Shown piece after piece: positions 1 through 7,245 of a DNA stretch of 10,436 nucleotides. The notes below the pieces were generated by a model. The model was not told the origin of the DNA, ran no database searches, and saw nothing but the letters and a program-made list of their open reading frames with translations. Source of the DNA: Candidatus Sabulitectum sp. (GTDB taxonomy: Bacteria; Fermentibacterota; Fermentibacteria; Fermentibacterales; JCC-6); assembly GCA_029940175.1 (NCBI GenBank), contig JAOZRM010000110.1, forward strand, positions 1 through 10,436, given 5' to 3'. Each line of letters opens with the position of its first letter. Positions within the stretch are counted from its first letter, which is position 1. Both the position numbers and the translations under genes were made by a program.

Positions 1-1
1 T

Positions 2-538
2 ACATATTTACTTGCAGAGAGAGCTGAACTCTTGATGATCAACGGGGTTTCTGGCACCGATGCTGTTTTCTGTGGAGCTTTTGATTCATCTTTCTACAAC
101 GCTGTTGATGTTGCGTCTTCACAATGCGGAGTACCTGTTATAAAAAAATACAATTCACTTGAAGTGCGTCCAGGAAGAAGCTTGGAATCAAGCCTTTACC
201 AGGCGCTGAAAGCAGTGTTCCTGTGGGAAAGCGCTGTAGAGGATGGAGGGTCTTTGATTCTTGCGGCTCATTGTTCAGAGGGGCTGGGTGCAAGCCAGAT
301 GGAGCGGCTTCTTCAGGCCTCGTCGGGTTCTATTGCCATTCCTACCTCTGCTGAAGAATATTTACTCGGCGATCATGCTGCTATTCGCCTTAACAGAATA
401 AGGAGCAGAATACATCTTTCCTTCAGGACAGGAGTGAATATGAACAGGTTTGACTTTGGTGCTTCATCCTGTTTCAGTGAAAAGATAATTGAAGATGCAG
501 GATTCTCGTTTCCTGTTATGGTAACAGAGAATGTATAA
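2..538 (+). CDS. LarA-like (lactate racemase family) protein, C-terminal part
   Basis: This is the 3' end of a gene that begins before the window: the reading frame is open from base 2, so the internal TTG at 32 is not needed as a start. The segment matches the C-terminal half of LarA, the nickel-pincer-dependent lactate racemase family. The run S-L-Y-Q-A-L-K-A is followed by E-D-G-G-S-L-I-L-A-A-H-C-S-E-G-L-G, corresponding to the family's 'lyQa.Ka ... GG.iil.aeC.eGlG' signature. LarA homologues racemise or epimerise small 2-hydroxy acids in the cytoplasm. The N-terminal catalytic domain is outside the window, so substrate and activity cannot be judged. The stop codon overlaps the start of the histidine kinase gene by 8 bases, suggesting cotranscription, but no functional link is obvious. 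The family call is fairly firm; lactate as substrate is only a guess. Confidence 0.7.
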   Translation, partial: TYLLAERAELLMINGVSGTDAVFCGAFDSSFYNAVDVASSQCGVPVIKKYNSLEVRPGRSLESSLYQALKAVFLWESAVEDGGSLILAAHCSEGLGASQMERLLQASSGSIAIPTSAEEYLLGDHAAIRLNRIRSRIHLSFRTGVNMNRFDFGASSCFSEKIIEDAGFSFPVMVTENV

Positions 539-1919
539 CACGTTCAGAAGGCGAATAGCCTTCATTCTAGTTGCTGCGATTACTATCTGGGTGTTCATAT
601 GGTATACCCATGATCTGGTGAACAAGCTGAATAAGTCAAACAGAAGAGATTGCGAAACAATCGCATGGCTCTGGGCAGGTGTTCAATATCCGTTGAGCGT
701 AATCGGGGAGACCACGGGAATCATGTCATGTACAGAGTGTGGTTTCCCGGTGGAGAGAACCGATCTTTCGCTGGAAAGTGAATCTCTTTTCTGCCCTGTA
801 TGTGCTGATACAACCCGGTTCATTCATACCCAGCGACTTCTTCCCCAGGAGAGGGAGGATGTAATTTATTTCACAAGAAGACTTTTCGGAGATCTTGTTC
901 ATCGACTGGACTTCCCTACGATTTTTGCTGACGAGCACGGCAATCCCCAGATAGTTGATGGTCAAGTTGTAGATGGATTCCCGCCTGACAGGCTGTCCAG
1001 GTGCCGGGCTAATATGATTTCTCTTGCTGAGGCGAATGAACCAATTCCTATTGTGGCTGGTCATGACTCCATCGGACATCTGTATTATGGAACATCACCA
1101 ATGGGTGCAGAAATGAAATTGATTCCCCTTCTTGAACTGGGATTGCTTCTATTAATAGCATTTATCGTTTTCTTGTTTCTTCGTTCTGAGATATCAAGGG
1201 ACAAGGACATGTCCTGGGTGGGATTCGCCAGAGAAACTGCTCATCAGATCAGCACACCTCTGTCATCTCTCATGGGTTGGATTGAGTTGTTGAAAGATGA
1301 TTCAGAGCTTTCCAATATTCCGGATCTCAATGATGCACTGGAACACATGAACGCAGATGTGAATAGGCTTAACAATATTGCTCAAAGATATGGACAAATG
1401 GGGAGACGACCCAAGCTGAAACAAATAAACATCGAGCGTACTGTTTCGGATATAGTCGGGTATTTCAATGCCAGAAAAGGTCTTCTTGGCAGTGGAGTGG
1501 TTCTTGAATTGGAGCAGAGCGGAGATCAGCATATTGTTCATGGTAACTCTGTACTGATCGGGTGGGTTCTTGAGAATCTAATTAAGAACGCGGTGGCTTC
1601 CTGCTCCGTCAGCTCAGATGGAGGCAGAGTTGTTGTGAGTTGCGACTATACCCACGAAGCTTCTTCTGAGATTGAAATAAGAGTTTCTGACAATGGCTGT
1701 GGCATTCCCTATGGCAGCCAGGGAAAAATATTCCAGGCAGGTTTTACCACCAGGAAAGGTGGATGGGGGCTGGGTCTCCCACTTGCAAGGCGAATAATTG
1801 AGGAATACCATAACGGCTCTATTCGATTGCTTTCCAGCACGCCTGACGTGGGCACAGTTTTTAGTATTATTCTTCCACTGAAGGAAGAGGGTGATAATGA
1901 TAATCATACTGTGGGTTGA
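531..1919 (+). CDS. Membrane sensor histidine kinase paired with a PorX-like regulator
   Basis: A 462-residue sensor kinase. An N-terminal membrane helix (about residues 9-27) and a second at about 196-217 bracket an extracytoplasmic sensor of about 170 residues. The second helix runs almost directly into the kinase core, with no HAMP domain. The HisKA H-box is E-T-A-H-Q-I-S-T-P-L-S-S-L, with H238 as the predicted phosphoacceptor. The ATPase domain has an N-box (E348-N-L-I-K-N353), a G1 box (D387-N-G-C-G) and a G2-like glycine run (G-G-W-G-L-G-L, about 410-416). The H-box wording and the Y-Y-G-T-S segment before helix 2 resemble Bacteroidota kinases. The sensor contains C67-x2-C70 and C88-x2-C91, a zinc-knuckle or rubredoxin-like arrangement unusual outside the cytoplasm. 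Its end overlaps the downstream PorX-like gene by 23 bases, so that protein is the likely phosphorylation partner. The ATG at 531 lacks a strong ribosome site and is probably translationally coupled to the gene before it. Confidence 0.9.
   Translation: MYNTFRRRIAFILVAAITIWVFIWYTHDLVNKLNKSNRRDCETIAWLWAGVQYPLSVIGETTGIMSCTECGFPVERTDLSLESESLFCPVCADTTRFIHTQRLLPQEREDVIYFTRRLFGDLVHRLDFPTIFADEHGNPQIVDGQVVDGFPPDRLSRCRANMISLAEANEPIPIVAGHDSIGHLYYGTSPMGAEMKLIPLLELGLLLLIAFIVFLFLRSEISRDKDMSWVGFARETAHQISTPLSSLMGWIELLKDDSELSNIPDLNDALEHMNADVNRLNNIAQRYGQMGRRPKLKQINIERTVSDIVGYFNARKGLLGSGVVLELEQSGDQHIVHGNSVLIGWVLENLIKNAVASCSVSSDGGRVVVSCDYTHEASSEIEIRVSDNGCGIPYGSQGKIFQAGFTTRKGGWGLGLPLARRIIEEYHNGSIRLLSSTPDVGTVFSIILPLKEEGDNDNHTVG
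1881..1890 (+). promoter_or_regulatory. Strong ribosome binding site for the PorX-like gene
   Basis: AAGGAAGAGG lies inside the end of the kinase gene, about six bases before the ATG at 1897. It abuts the alternative GTG at 1891, which is too close for normal spacing, so it favours the ATG. It is among the strongest Shine-Dalgarno sequences in this block, where several genes appear to rely on coupling instead. Confidence 0.6.
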
Positions 1920-3453
1920 TGACGAAATAGACCATCTTCAGCCGCATATACGTTTTCTGAGAAAGAGAAACTATGATGTTATTCCAGCCAGAAGCGGACG
2001 GGAGGCTCTGGAAATTCTCAGGAATACCAGAGTGGATCTGGTTCTTATGGATCAGATGATGGTGGGCATGGACGGGCTTGAAACAGTTCATGAGATCCGC
2101 AAGAGTTACAAAGACCTCCCTGTGGTCATGGTTACTCAGAGTGAGGAAGAGGAACTGATGGACAAGGCTCTGGCAGGCACCATCGCAGACTTTTTAACTA
2201 AACCAGTTAACCCCAGTCAGATTCTTCTCGTATTGAAAAGGCTACTTGAATCTGGAAGACTTAAAGTAAACAAAGCTGCTATCGAAGTGATCTCCGAAAC
2301 AGAAAAGATTCGTAGCAGCAGAGATAACAACCTTTCCGACTGGACCCACCTCTATCACTCCTGGATGGAGAAGGATATCACTCTCGGGGGAGAGCTGGAT
2401 CAGAAATTACATGGAATTCAGGGTGGAGGGCTGGATCAAGTCGAAATGGGATTTTCCAGATTTATTGAAAAGAATTACCCTGAGTGGCTGGCCTCTCCGG
2501 AATCAGCACCACTCATGGCGCACAATGTTCTTAAGAGGGCTGTAATCCCTGAGCTGCTGAAAGGAACAGGGGAGGTAGTCTTTCTTGTTGTTGACTGCAT
2601 GAGGCACGATCAGTGGTTGCTCATGGCCAGATCCATTGAGCAATGGTATCACCGAGAACCCGGCTTTATGGTTGCAGGGCTTCCATCAGCAACGCCATAC
2701 AGCCGGAATTCAATTTTCAGCGGCCTGGTCCCAAGGGATATATGGAGATTTTACAGAACTCATTGGATTGAAGAATACGGTTACCCGGGGTTGAATTCCT
2801 ATGAGCAATTGCTCCTGAACAATGCTTTGAACAGACTAGGGTGGAGATCCGGCAAGGATACCGTTTATGTAAAAATTTCCACACGCCAGGAAGGTGAGAA
2901 TGTGAAGCGCGGGCTTTCTCATTTCCTGAAAGATGGATTTATGGCCATTGTAGTTAACTTTATCGATCATCTTACTCACGGCAGATCGGAGCTGGATCTC
3001 ATAAGAGATATCGCACCCGATGTTTCTGCGTTCAGAAGACTGGCTGAGGGATGGTTTGAACACTCATTCCTTTTCGATATGATAAAAACCCTCAGTGCCC
3101 GTGGAGCAACTATTGTTGTTACCAGTGATCACGGTTCGACCCAGGCAAACAGAATAACCACTATTCGCGGCGCCCGGGGAATGTCGCACAGTGTTAGATA
3201 CAGGTTCGGTCATTCTCTCACCGGAGATCCCAAACACTCCATTCTGGTAAACAATCCTGCGGACTGGGGTCTGCCTGATGACAACCCGAGAAAAACCTAT
3301 CTGTTTGCAAGAGAGGACTACCTTTTGATGCAGAATGGTTTTAACAGGGAAGATATGTACAAATTCAAGGGATCTTTTCAGCACGGAGGAGTTTCCCTGG
3401 AGGAACTGCTTGTTCCATGTGAGGTTCTCAGACCAAAGAAGTATCGGGGATGA
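1897..3453 (+). CDS. porX: PorX-like response regulator with PglZ/alkaline-phosphatase domain
   Basis: From the ATG at 1897 the protein has 518 residues, the length expected for PorX. The receiver domain (about 1-120) has the acidic pair D8-D9, phosphoacceptor D52, T80 and K102. A helical linker (about 125-215) leads to a PglZ-type alkaline-phosphatase-superfamily domain (about 220-515). Candidate metal and catalytic residues are D233, T266, D357, H361, D411-H412 and H496, so the site looks intact. In Bacteroidota, PorX with the kinase PorY controls the type IX secretion system, and its PglZ domain is a zinc-dependent phosphodiesterase. Whether this organism has type IX secretion cannot be seen here. 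A GTG at 1891 would add two residues, but the strong ribosome site (AAGGAAGAGG, 1881-1890) fits the ATG at 1897 better. The gene overlaps the kinase upstream and tsaE downstream. There is no DNA-binding domain, so output is presumably enzymatic or by protein contact. Confidence 0.88.
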   Translation: MIIILWVDDEIDHLQPHIRFLRKRNYDVIPARSGREALEILRNTRVDLVLMDQMMVGMDGLETVHEIRKSYKDLPVVMVTQSEEEELMDKALAGTIADFLTKPVNPSQILLVLKRLLESGRLKVNKAAIEVISETEKIRSSRDNNLSDWTHLYHSWMEKDITLGGELDQKLHGIQGGGLDQVEMGFSRFIEKNYPEWLASPESAPLMAHNVLKRAVIPELLKGTGEVVFLVVDCMRHDQWLLMARSIEQWYHREPGFMVAGLPSATPYSRNSIFSGLVPRDIWRFYRTHWIEEYGYPGLNSYEQLLLNNALNRLGWRSGKDTVYVKISTRQEGENVKRGLSHFLKDGFMAIVVNFIDHLTHGRSELDLIRDIAPDVSAFRRLAEGWFEHSFLFDMIKTLSARGATIVVTSDHGSTQANRITTIRGARGMSHSVRYRFGHSLTGDPKHSILVNNPADWGLPDDNPRKTYLFAREDYLLMQNGFNREDMYKFKGSFQHGGVSLEELLVPCEVLRPKKYRG

Positions 3454-3887
3454 TGGAAGAACTTGATGTCTCCGGCCTGGAGAAACTGGCTGGACAACTT
3501 GCTGCTTCGGTTAAACCCGGGGACAGATTTTTTCTTTCCGGTCCACTTGGTGCGGGTAAATCAACGTTTGCAAGAGCATTTATCCGTTACCTGGGAGTGA
3601 AGGGAGCCATACCCAGCCCAAGTTTTATTATGGATTCTGTGTATAATATTGAGGGATCAGGATTGGAGATCCATCACATGGATCTGTACAGACTGGAAGG
3701 TTCCAGAGAAGAAATGCTTATGCTTGGATTTGAAGATATCCTGGAATCGAATGCAGTGGTGCTGGTTGAATGGCCTGAGCGGATGGAAGATTTCAGGGAA
3801 AGAAGGGGTTGTACAATATTAATCTCCCATGGAGATTCACCTGATTACAGGAGAGTGAAGGTTGAGTGGAATCTGGCTGGGTATTGA
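3450..3887 (+). CDS. tsaE: TsaE, ATPase of the tRNA t6A37 modification system
   Basis: A 145-residue P-loop ATPase of normal TsaE length. The Walker A motif is G-P-L-G-A-G-K-S-T (31-39). It is followed by S-P-S-F (56-59; the family usually has SPTF), H-M-D-L-Y-R-L (76-82) and V-E-W-P-E-R (106-111), all TsaE signatures. TsaE works in the cytoplasm with TsaB and TsaD, using ATP to drive the cycle that places threonylcarbamoyl-adenosine at position 37 of ANN-decoding tRNAs. Its ATG overlaps the stop of the PorX-like gene (ATGA), and tsaB begins inside its 3' end. An ATG immediately after the first would shorten the protein by one residue. The tsaE-tsaB-rimI order is common in bacteria; tsaD and tsaC must be elsewhere. 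Confidence 0.95.
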   Translation: MMEELDVSGLEKLAGQLAASVKPGDRFFLSGPLGAGKSTFARAFIRYLGVKGAIPSPSFIMDSVYNIEGSGLEIHHMDLYRLEGSREEMLMLGFEDILESNAVVLVEWPERMEDFRERRGCTILISHGDSPDYRRVKVEWNLAGY

Positions 3888-4518
3888 TACTACTTCGTCT
3901 TTAGGCGGTGTAGCATTGTTGAAAGATGGTCTGCTTCTTACCGAGTACATTTTACCAGTAACAGGCTTTCATTCAGAGAAGATTCTTCCAGCGATAGACA
4001 AAGCGCTGGGTGAATCTGGCATTTCCGGTGAGGATCTATCGGGGATCGGTGTTTCTCTTGGACCAGGTTCGTACACCGGACTCAGGATAGGTCTATCCAC
4101 AGCTCTTGGTCTTTCAACTGGATGGAAAGTGCCTGTCAAGGGAGTTTCAACTCTCCGTGTAATTGCTGCGGCTTTACCGGATGGACCAGTTCTCAGCTGT
4201 ATCAGAGCCAGGACCGGGGAGGTGTTTGCAGCTGCTTTCAGTTCGCCTGATCCTCTTTCACAAGAAGTCATATCGCAATCCCTCTATTCTGCAAAGGTTC
4301 TTGAGGAGCTTGTGTCAAATAGAGAATTTTCTGCGGTGGGTTCAGGTAGAAGTGAGATAGCATGCTCAGGACTGAAATGGGTTCATCCTCTGATTGACCA
4401 TCCCCGTTCTTCAATTGTTGCCTATTGTGCAAGTTCTCTTGCCGACAGAGACGGATTCGATAAAGAGATTGAACCATTGTATCTTCGCGAGTTTAACCAG
4501 AGGATTTTTCCAAAATGA
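3862..4518 (+). CDS. tsaB: TsaB, t6A37 threonylcarbamoyltransferase complex subunit
   Basis: A 218-residue ASKHA-fold protein. It shows the N-terminal strand L-G-I-D-T-T (6-11), H37-S-E39 and the hallmark L-G-P-G-S-Y-T-G-L-R-I-G (66-77). TsaB is the non-catalytic partner that dimerises with TsaD and is needed for t6A synthesis in tRNA. The start must be the rare TTG at 3862: an in-frame TGA lies at 3856-3858 and no ATG or GTG occurs before the conserved N-terminal strand. AGGAG at 3849-3853 sits at suitable spacing. The gene overlaps tsaE by 26 bases and the following fusion gene by four (ATGA), so all three are probably translated in a coupled way. The C-terminal half is more divergent, as is usual for TsaB. 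Confidence 0.94.
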   Translation: MSGIWLGIDTTSSLGGVALLKDGLLLTEYILPVTGFHSEKILPAIDKALGESGISGEDLSGIGVSLGPGSYTGLRIGLSTALGLSTGWKVPVKGVSTLRVIAAALPDGPVLSCIRARTGEVFAAAFSSPDPLSQEVISQSLYSAKVLEELVSNREFSAVGSGRSEIACSGLKWVHPLIDHPRSSIVAYCASSLADRDGFDKEIEPLYLREFNQRIFPK

Positions 4519-5741
4519 ACATTTTAAAGAAAACAGAATATTACCGTCCATCAATAAGCGATGCAGACTCGATATTTAAACTGGAGCAGTTATGCTTTCC
4601 TGCGCCATGGGATCTGGAGGAAATTCAGGCTCTTACTCAGAGAGATCCGATTCTCTACACATTGGGTGCTTTTGCCGGTGACAGTGCAATTGGTTACATA
4701 TCAGCTACTTTTTCTAAACCAGGAACACTGCATATTATCAGTCTCTGTGTTCATCCAGAGTACAGACGCCGTGGCATTGCTGGAGATCTCCTTGGTTCTG
4801 CTCTTTACTGGGGTCGTCATATGGAGGCGGAGAAGGCAGTGCTGGAGGTTCGGGAGAAGAATTTTCCCGCCATTGAGTTTTACAGAAGTTTTAATTTCTC
4901 CGCTGATAAGCATCTGCCGGATTTTTACGGTGAAGGAGCAAGTGGAGTTTTTCTTGAGAAGCCTCTTGAGCCCCTGCTGCATACTCTAAATACTTCTCTG
5001 TATCTCAATAGCAAGCTTAAGGTTATTCCCCGTGTGGGGGTGATTCTTGGATCAGGTCTTGGCTGGGCAACCGAATCTTTCGGTAACGGGCAGACCATTC
5101 CTTTTGCTGACATTCCAGGTATGAAAGGAGAAGCTGTTCAGGGGCATAAACATATGCTGCGAACAAGTGAGGATGGTCGAGTTGTTTTTGTTATGGGGAG
5201 ACGACACCATTATCAAGGCTACTCAGGCAGAGAGATATCCCTTCTGCCCAGTGCACTTGCAGCCCTGGGCGTGGGGACCTGGGTTCTCACCAGCTCTGCC
5301 GGTGCTGTGGATCCATCATATGCTGTAGGGGATGCAATGATTTTTACAGACCATGTAAATTTTTCCGGTTGTATTCCTGATTCTCCTGAGCATTCCGCAG
5401 GGTTCAATGTGTACTCCCCTTCCCTGCAGAAAGAAGCGGAGGAATGTTTGAGTGATTACCACAAGGGAGTATTTGCCTGTGTCTCAGGACCAGCCTACGA
5501 AACAGCAGCAGAGGTAGCACTTATCCAGAGCAGCGGGGCATCTGCTGTATCCATGTCTACTGCACAGGAGGCACTGGCACTCAAATCACTTGGGTGCAGA
5601 GTTCTCGCCATGGCACTTATTACCAATGCTACGGAAAGTGGTGATTCTGTTTGTCACCAGGAGGTTCTTTCTGCTCAGGAAACAGTTAAAAGGAAGCAGG
5701 AAGGGTCTATTGTTCAGCTTCTTGAAAGGCTTTCCCGGTGA
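4515..5741 (+). CDS. RimI-type acetyltransferase fused to purine nucleoside phosphorylase
   Basis: One uninterrupted 408-residue frame joins two enzymes. Residues 1 to about 150 are a GNAT N-acetyltransferase resembling RimI, which acetylates the N terminus of ribosomal protein S18. They show C-F-P-A-P-W (27-32), the acetyl-CoA loop R84-R-R-G-I-A89 and L-E-V-R ... F-Y123. Residues about 170-408 are a trimeric-type purine nucleoside phosphorylase, which splits purine nucleosides with phosphate. They show V-I-L-G-S-G-L-G (176-183), H211, R229/H231/Y233, G-P-A-Y-E-T (325-330), M347-S-T, I-T-N371 and H381. The asparagine (N371) favours 6-oxopurine substrates over the aspartate of methylthioadenosine phosphorylase. 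Q234 (usually Glu) and S260 (usually Asn) depart from the consensus. The joining segment is about 20 residues and offers no ATG for separate translation. AGAGGA (4499-4504) precedes the ATG. The position after tsaE-tsaB is the normal one for rimI. Confidence 0.88.
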   Translation: MNILKKTEYYRPSISDADSIFKLEQLCFPAPWDLEEIQALTQRDPILYTLGAFAGDSAIGYISATFSKPGTLHIISLCVHPEYRRRGIAGDLLGSALYWGRHMEAEKAVLEVREKNFPAIEFYRSFNFSADKHLPDFYGEGASGVFLEKPLEPLLHTLNTSLYLNSKLKVIPRVGVILGSGLGWATESFGNGQTIPFADIPGMKGEAVQGHKHMLRTSEDGRVVFVMGRRHHYQGYSGREISLLPSALAALGVGTWVLTSSAGAVDPSYAVGDAMIFTDHVNFSGCIPDSPEHSAGFNVYSPSLQKEAEECLSDYHKGVFACVSGPAYETAAEVALIQSSGASAVSMSTAQEALALKSLGCRVLAMALITNATESGDSVCHQEVLSAQETVKRKQEGSIVQLLERLSR

Positions 5742-6970
5742 ACTACAGAGAAGCGGAAAAATGGTTGTTCAGCAGACGGCGAATGGGGATGAAGTACGGG
5801 CTGGAGCGAATGCTGTCCTTAATGGAAGAGCTTGATCATCCAGAGAGAAAGTTCAGAACAGTTCACATAGTTGGTACAAACGGCAAGGGAAGTACTGCTG
5901 CTATTTTGTCAGGTATAGCCCAGGGGCTGGGCATATCCTGTGGGCGGGGAACATCTCCTCATCTTCTTCATTACAGAGAGAGAATTGCTGTTGACAACAA
6001 GTGGATACCCCAGGAAGCAGTTGCTGAATTCATCACAGATAACAGGCATACCATAAGGAGGCACTCTGCCACATTCTTTGAAATCACTACAGCCATGGCA
6101 GCCTGGTACTTTGCTTCATGTGATGTGAAGTGGGTTGTTGCTGAAGCAGGGCTGGGTGGCAGGCTGGATGCAACAAGAACCTATAATGGCAAGGGAACTA
6201 TTTTTACCGGTGTTAGAGTGGAGCACAGCAGGATACTTGGAGATACCAGGGAGAAGATCGCAGCGGAAAAGGTAGCCATAGCTGCACCGGGAACAGTACT
6301 TATTACTGCAACGCAGACTCCCGGTGTTGAAGAAGTGCTTACTGAAGCTGTGACCAGAGGAAGACTGAGACGTGTTTTTCCTGTTTCAGTCAGCAGAAGT
6401 CCTCTGCCTGGTGTACACCAGATTGAGAACAGTGCTCTGGCATATACTGCAGCACAGGAGATGTTCGGCAGATCAGACAAGGAAATTGAATCTGCATTCG
6501 AAGCAACGTTCTCTTCGCTGAGGTGGCCGGGAAGACTTGATCATCGAAGCGGCAGCCCTTCAATTTTGTTTGATGTTGCCCACAATCCCCAATCCATGGA
6601 AGCTCTGGTAAATCACATAAAAGGATGGGGAAAACCTGTACCACTGGTTGTTGGGTTTCTCAGTGATAAACCCTGGCAGAGGATGGTTGAGCTTCTGAAG
6701 GGGGTGGCAGCAGAGGTTATTGTTACAACCCCTGACAGTGAAAGAAAACTACCAGCAGCTGAACTTGCTGAGTACATGAAACAGGAGGGATTCCAGGTTG
6801 AGATTCAGAATGTTATTGAGGATGCTGTTGGCAGGTGCAGAGAAATAACCAGCAGTTCTCCCATGGTGGTTACGGGCTCATTTTTTGTGGTGGGAGAAGC
6901 AATAAACAAATCTGTTTCCAGGGGCTGGGTGAATGGACTTCCCAATTCTGCGAAAGATGTTTTAGATTAG
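5738..6970 (+). CDS. folC: FolC, folylpolyglutamate/dihydrofolate synthase
   Basis: A 410-residue Mur-ligase-family enzyme of normal FolC length. It adds glutamates to folates with ATP, and in many bacteria also joins glutamate to dihydropteroate. Visible motifs: G-L-E-R-M (21-25); the P-loop G-T-N-G-K-G-S-T (46-53); T-S-P-H-L ... E-R-I (72-83); E-A-G-L-G-G-R-L-D-A-T (136-146); I-A-A-E-K (174-178, with the usually carbamylated lysine at K178); W-P-G-R-L-D (263-268); and D-V-A-H-N-P (279-284). Two departures from consensus are R147 after D-A-T (usually Asn) and E162-H (usually Asp-His). Start is a GTG whose last two bases form part of the preceding TGA, so translation is probably coupled to the fusion gene. 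Whether it has both activities or only the polyglutamylating one cannot be told from this reading. Confidence 0.93.
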   Translation: MNYREAEKWLFSRRRMGMKYGLERMLSLMEELDHPERKFRTVHIVGTNGKGSTAAILSGIAQGLGISCGRGTSPHLLHYRERIAVDNKWIPQEAVAEFITDNRHTIRRHSATFFEITTAMAAWYFASCDVKWVVAEAGLGGRLDATRTYNGKGTIFTGVRVEHSRILGDTREKIAAEKVAIAAPGTVLITATQTPGVEEVLTEAVTRGRLRRVFPVSVSRSPLPGVHQIENSALAYTAAQEMFGRSDKEIESAFEATFSSLRWPGRLDHRSGSPSILFDVAHNPQSMEALVNHIKGWGKPVPLVVGFLSDKPWQRMVELLKGVAAEVIVTTPDSERKLPAAELAEYMKQEGFQVEIQNVIEDAVGRCREITSSSPMVVTGSFFVVGEAINKSVSRGWVNGLPNSAKDVLD

Positions 6971-7014
6971 CGTATTGGATTGGCGTATTACCGTTTGAAA
7001 TTGAAAGGAAAAAA

Positions 7015-7245
7015 ATGGCTAAAGAAAAAAAGCCTGTATCTTCTCAGAACAGGCAGGACACTGTACCCTTCAGTAACATTAACTACATACTTTTTGCAGT
7101 TGGTCTCATTATCATTACCGCTGGATGGTTCCTTCTCAGAGCAGGGCATATTTCCATATCTCCCATAATGCTTATTCTGGGGTACTGTGTGGTAATTCCC
7201 GTAGCGATCATCCTGAAACCGGGATCCAAGAAGGAAAAACAGTAA
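7015..7245 (+). CDS. Small two-helix membrane protein, DUF3098-like
   Basis: A 76-residue protein with a polar N terminus (about 1-21), two hydrophobic segments (about 24-44 and 49-67) and a basic, lysine-rich tail. The P-F-S-N-I-N-Y beginning, the L-x-R-A-G loop and the second helix resemble the DUF3098 family, common in Bacteroidota, whose function is unknown. The frame can be extended upstream to 6835 inside folC, but the ATG at 7015 is preceded by AAAGGA (7004-7009) and begins where the recognisable protein begins. It lies 44 bases after folC, and its stop touches the next start, so it is probably cotranscribed with the lipoprotein gene. Both ends are predicted to face the cytoplasm. The DUF assignment is from memory of the pattern and is tentative. 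Confidence 0.75.
   Translation: MAKEKKPVSSQNRQDTVPFSNINYILFAVGLIIITAGWFLLRAGHISISPIMLILGYCVVIPVAIILKPGSKKEKQ

Noticed and set aside
726..1079. Open frame of 117 codons on the - strand inside the kinase gene
   Set aside because: It lies wholly opposite a well-supported gene, has no recognisable domain, and reads as a chance antisense frame.
3969..4271. Open frame of 100 codons on the - strand inside tsaB
   Set aside because: Proline- and arginine-rich antisense reading of a conserved TsaB sequence, with no independent support.
4561..4989. 142-codon + strand frame overlapping the RimI domain
   Set aside because: The RimI-PNP frame in the same stretch contains all family motifs; this alternative frame has none.
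6969..6990. GCGTATT repeated twice just after the folC stop
   Set aside because: Two copies of seven bases without a hairpin or T-tract; probably chance, and not a terminator.
6835..7014. Upstream extension of the small DUF3098-like protein into folC
   Set aside because: The added 60 residues are a shifted reading of the folC 3' end. The ATG at 7015 has a ribosome site and starts the recognisable protein.
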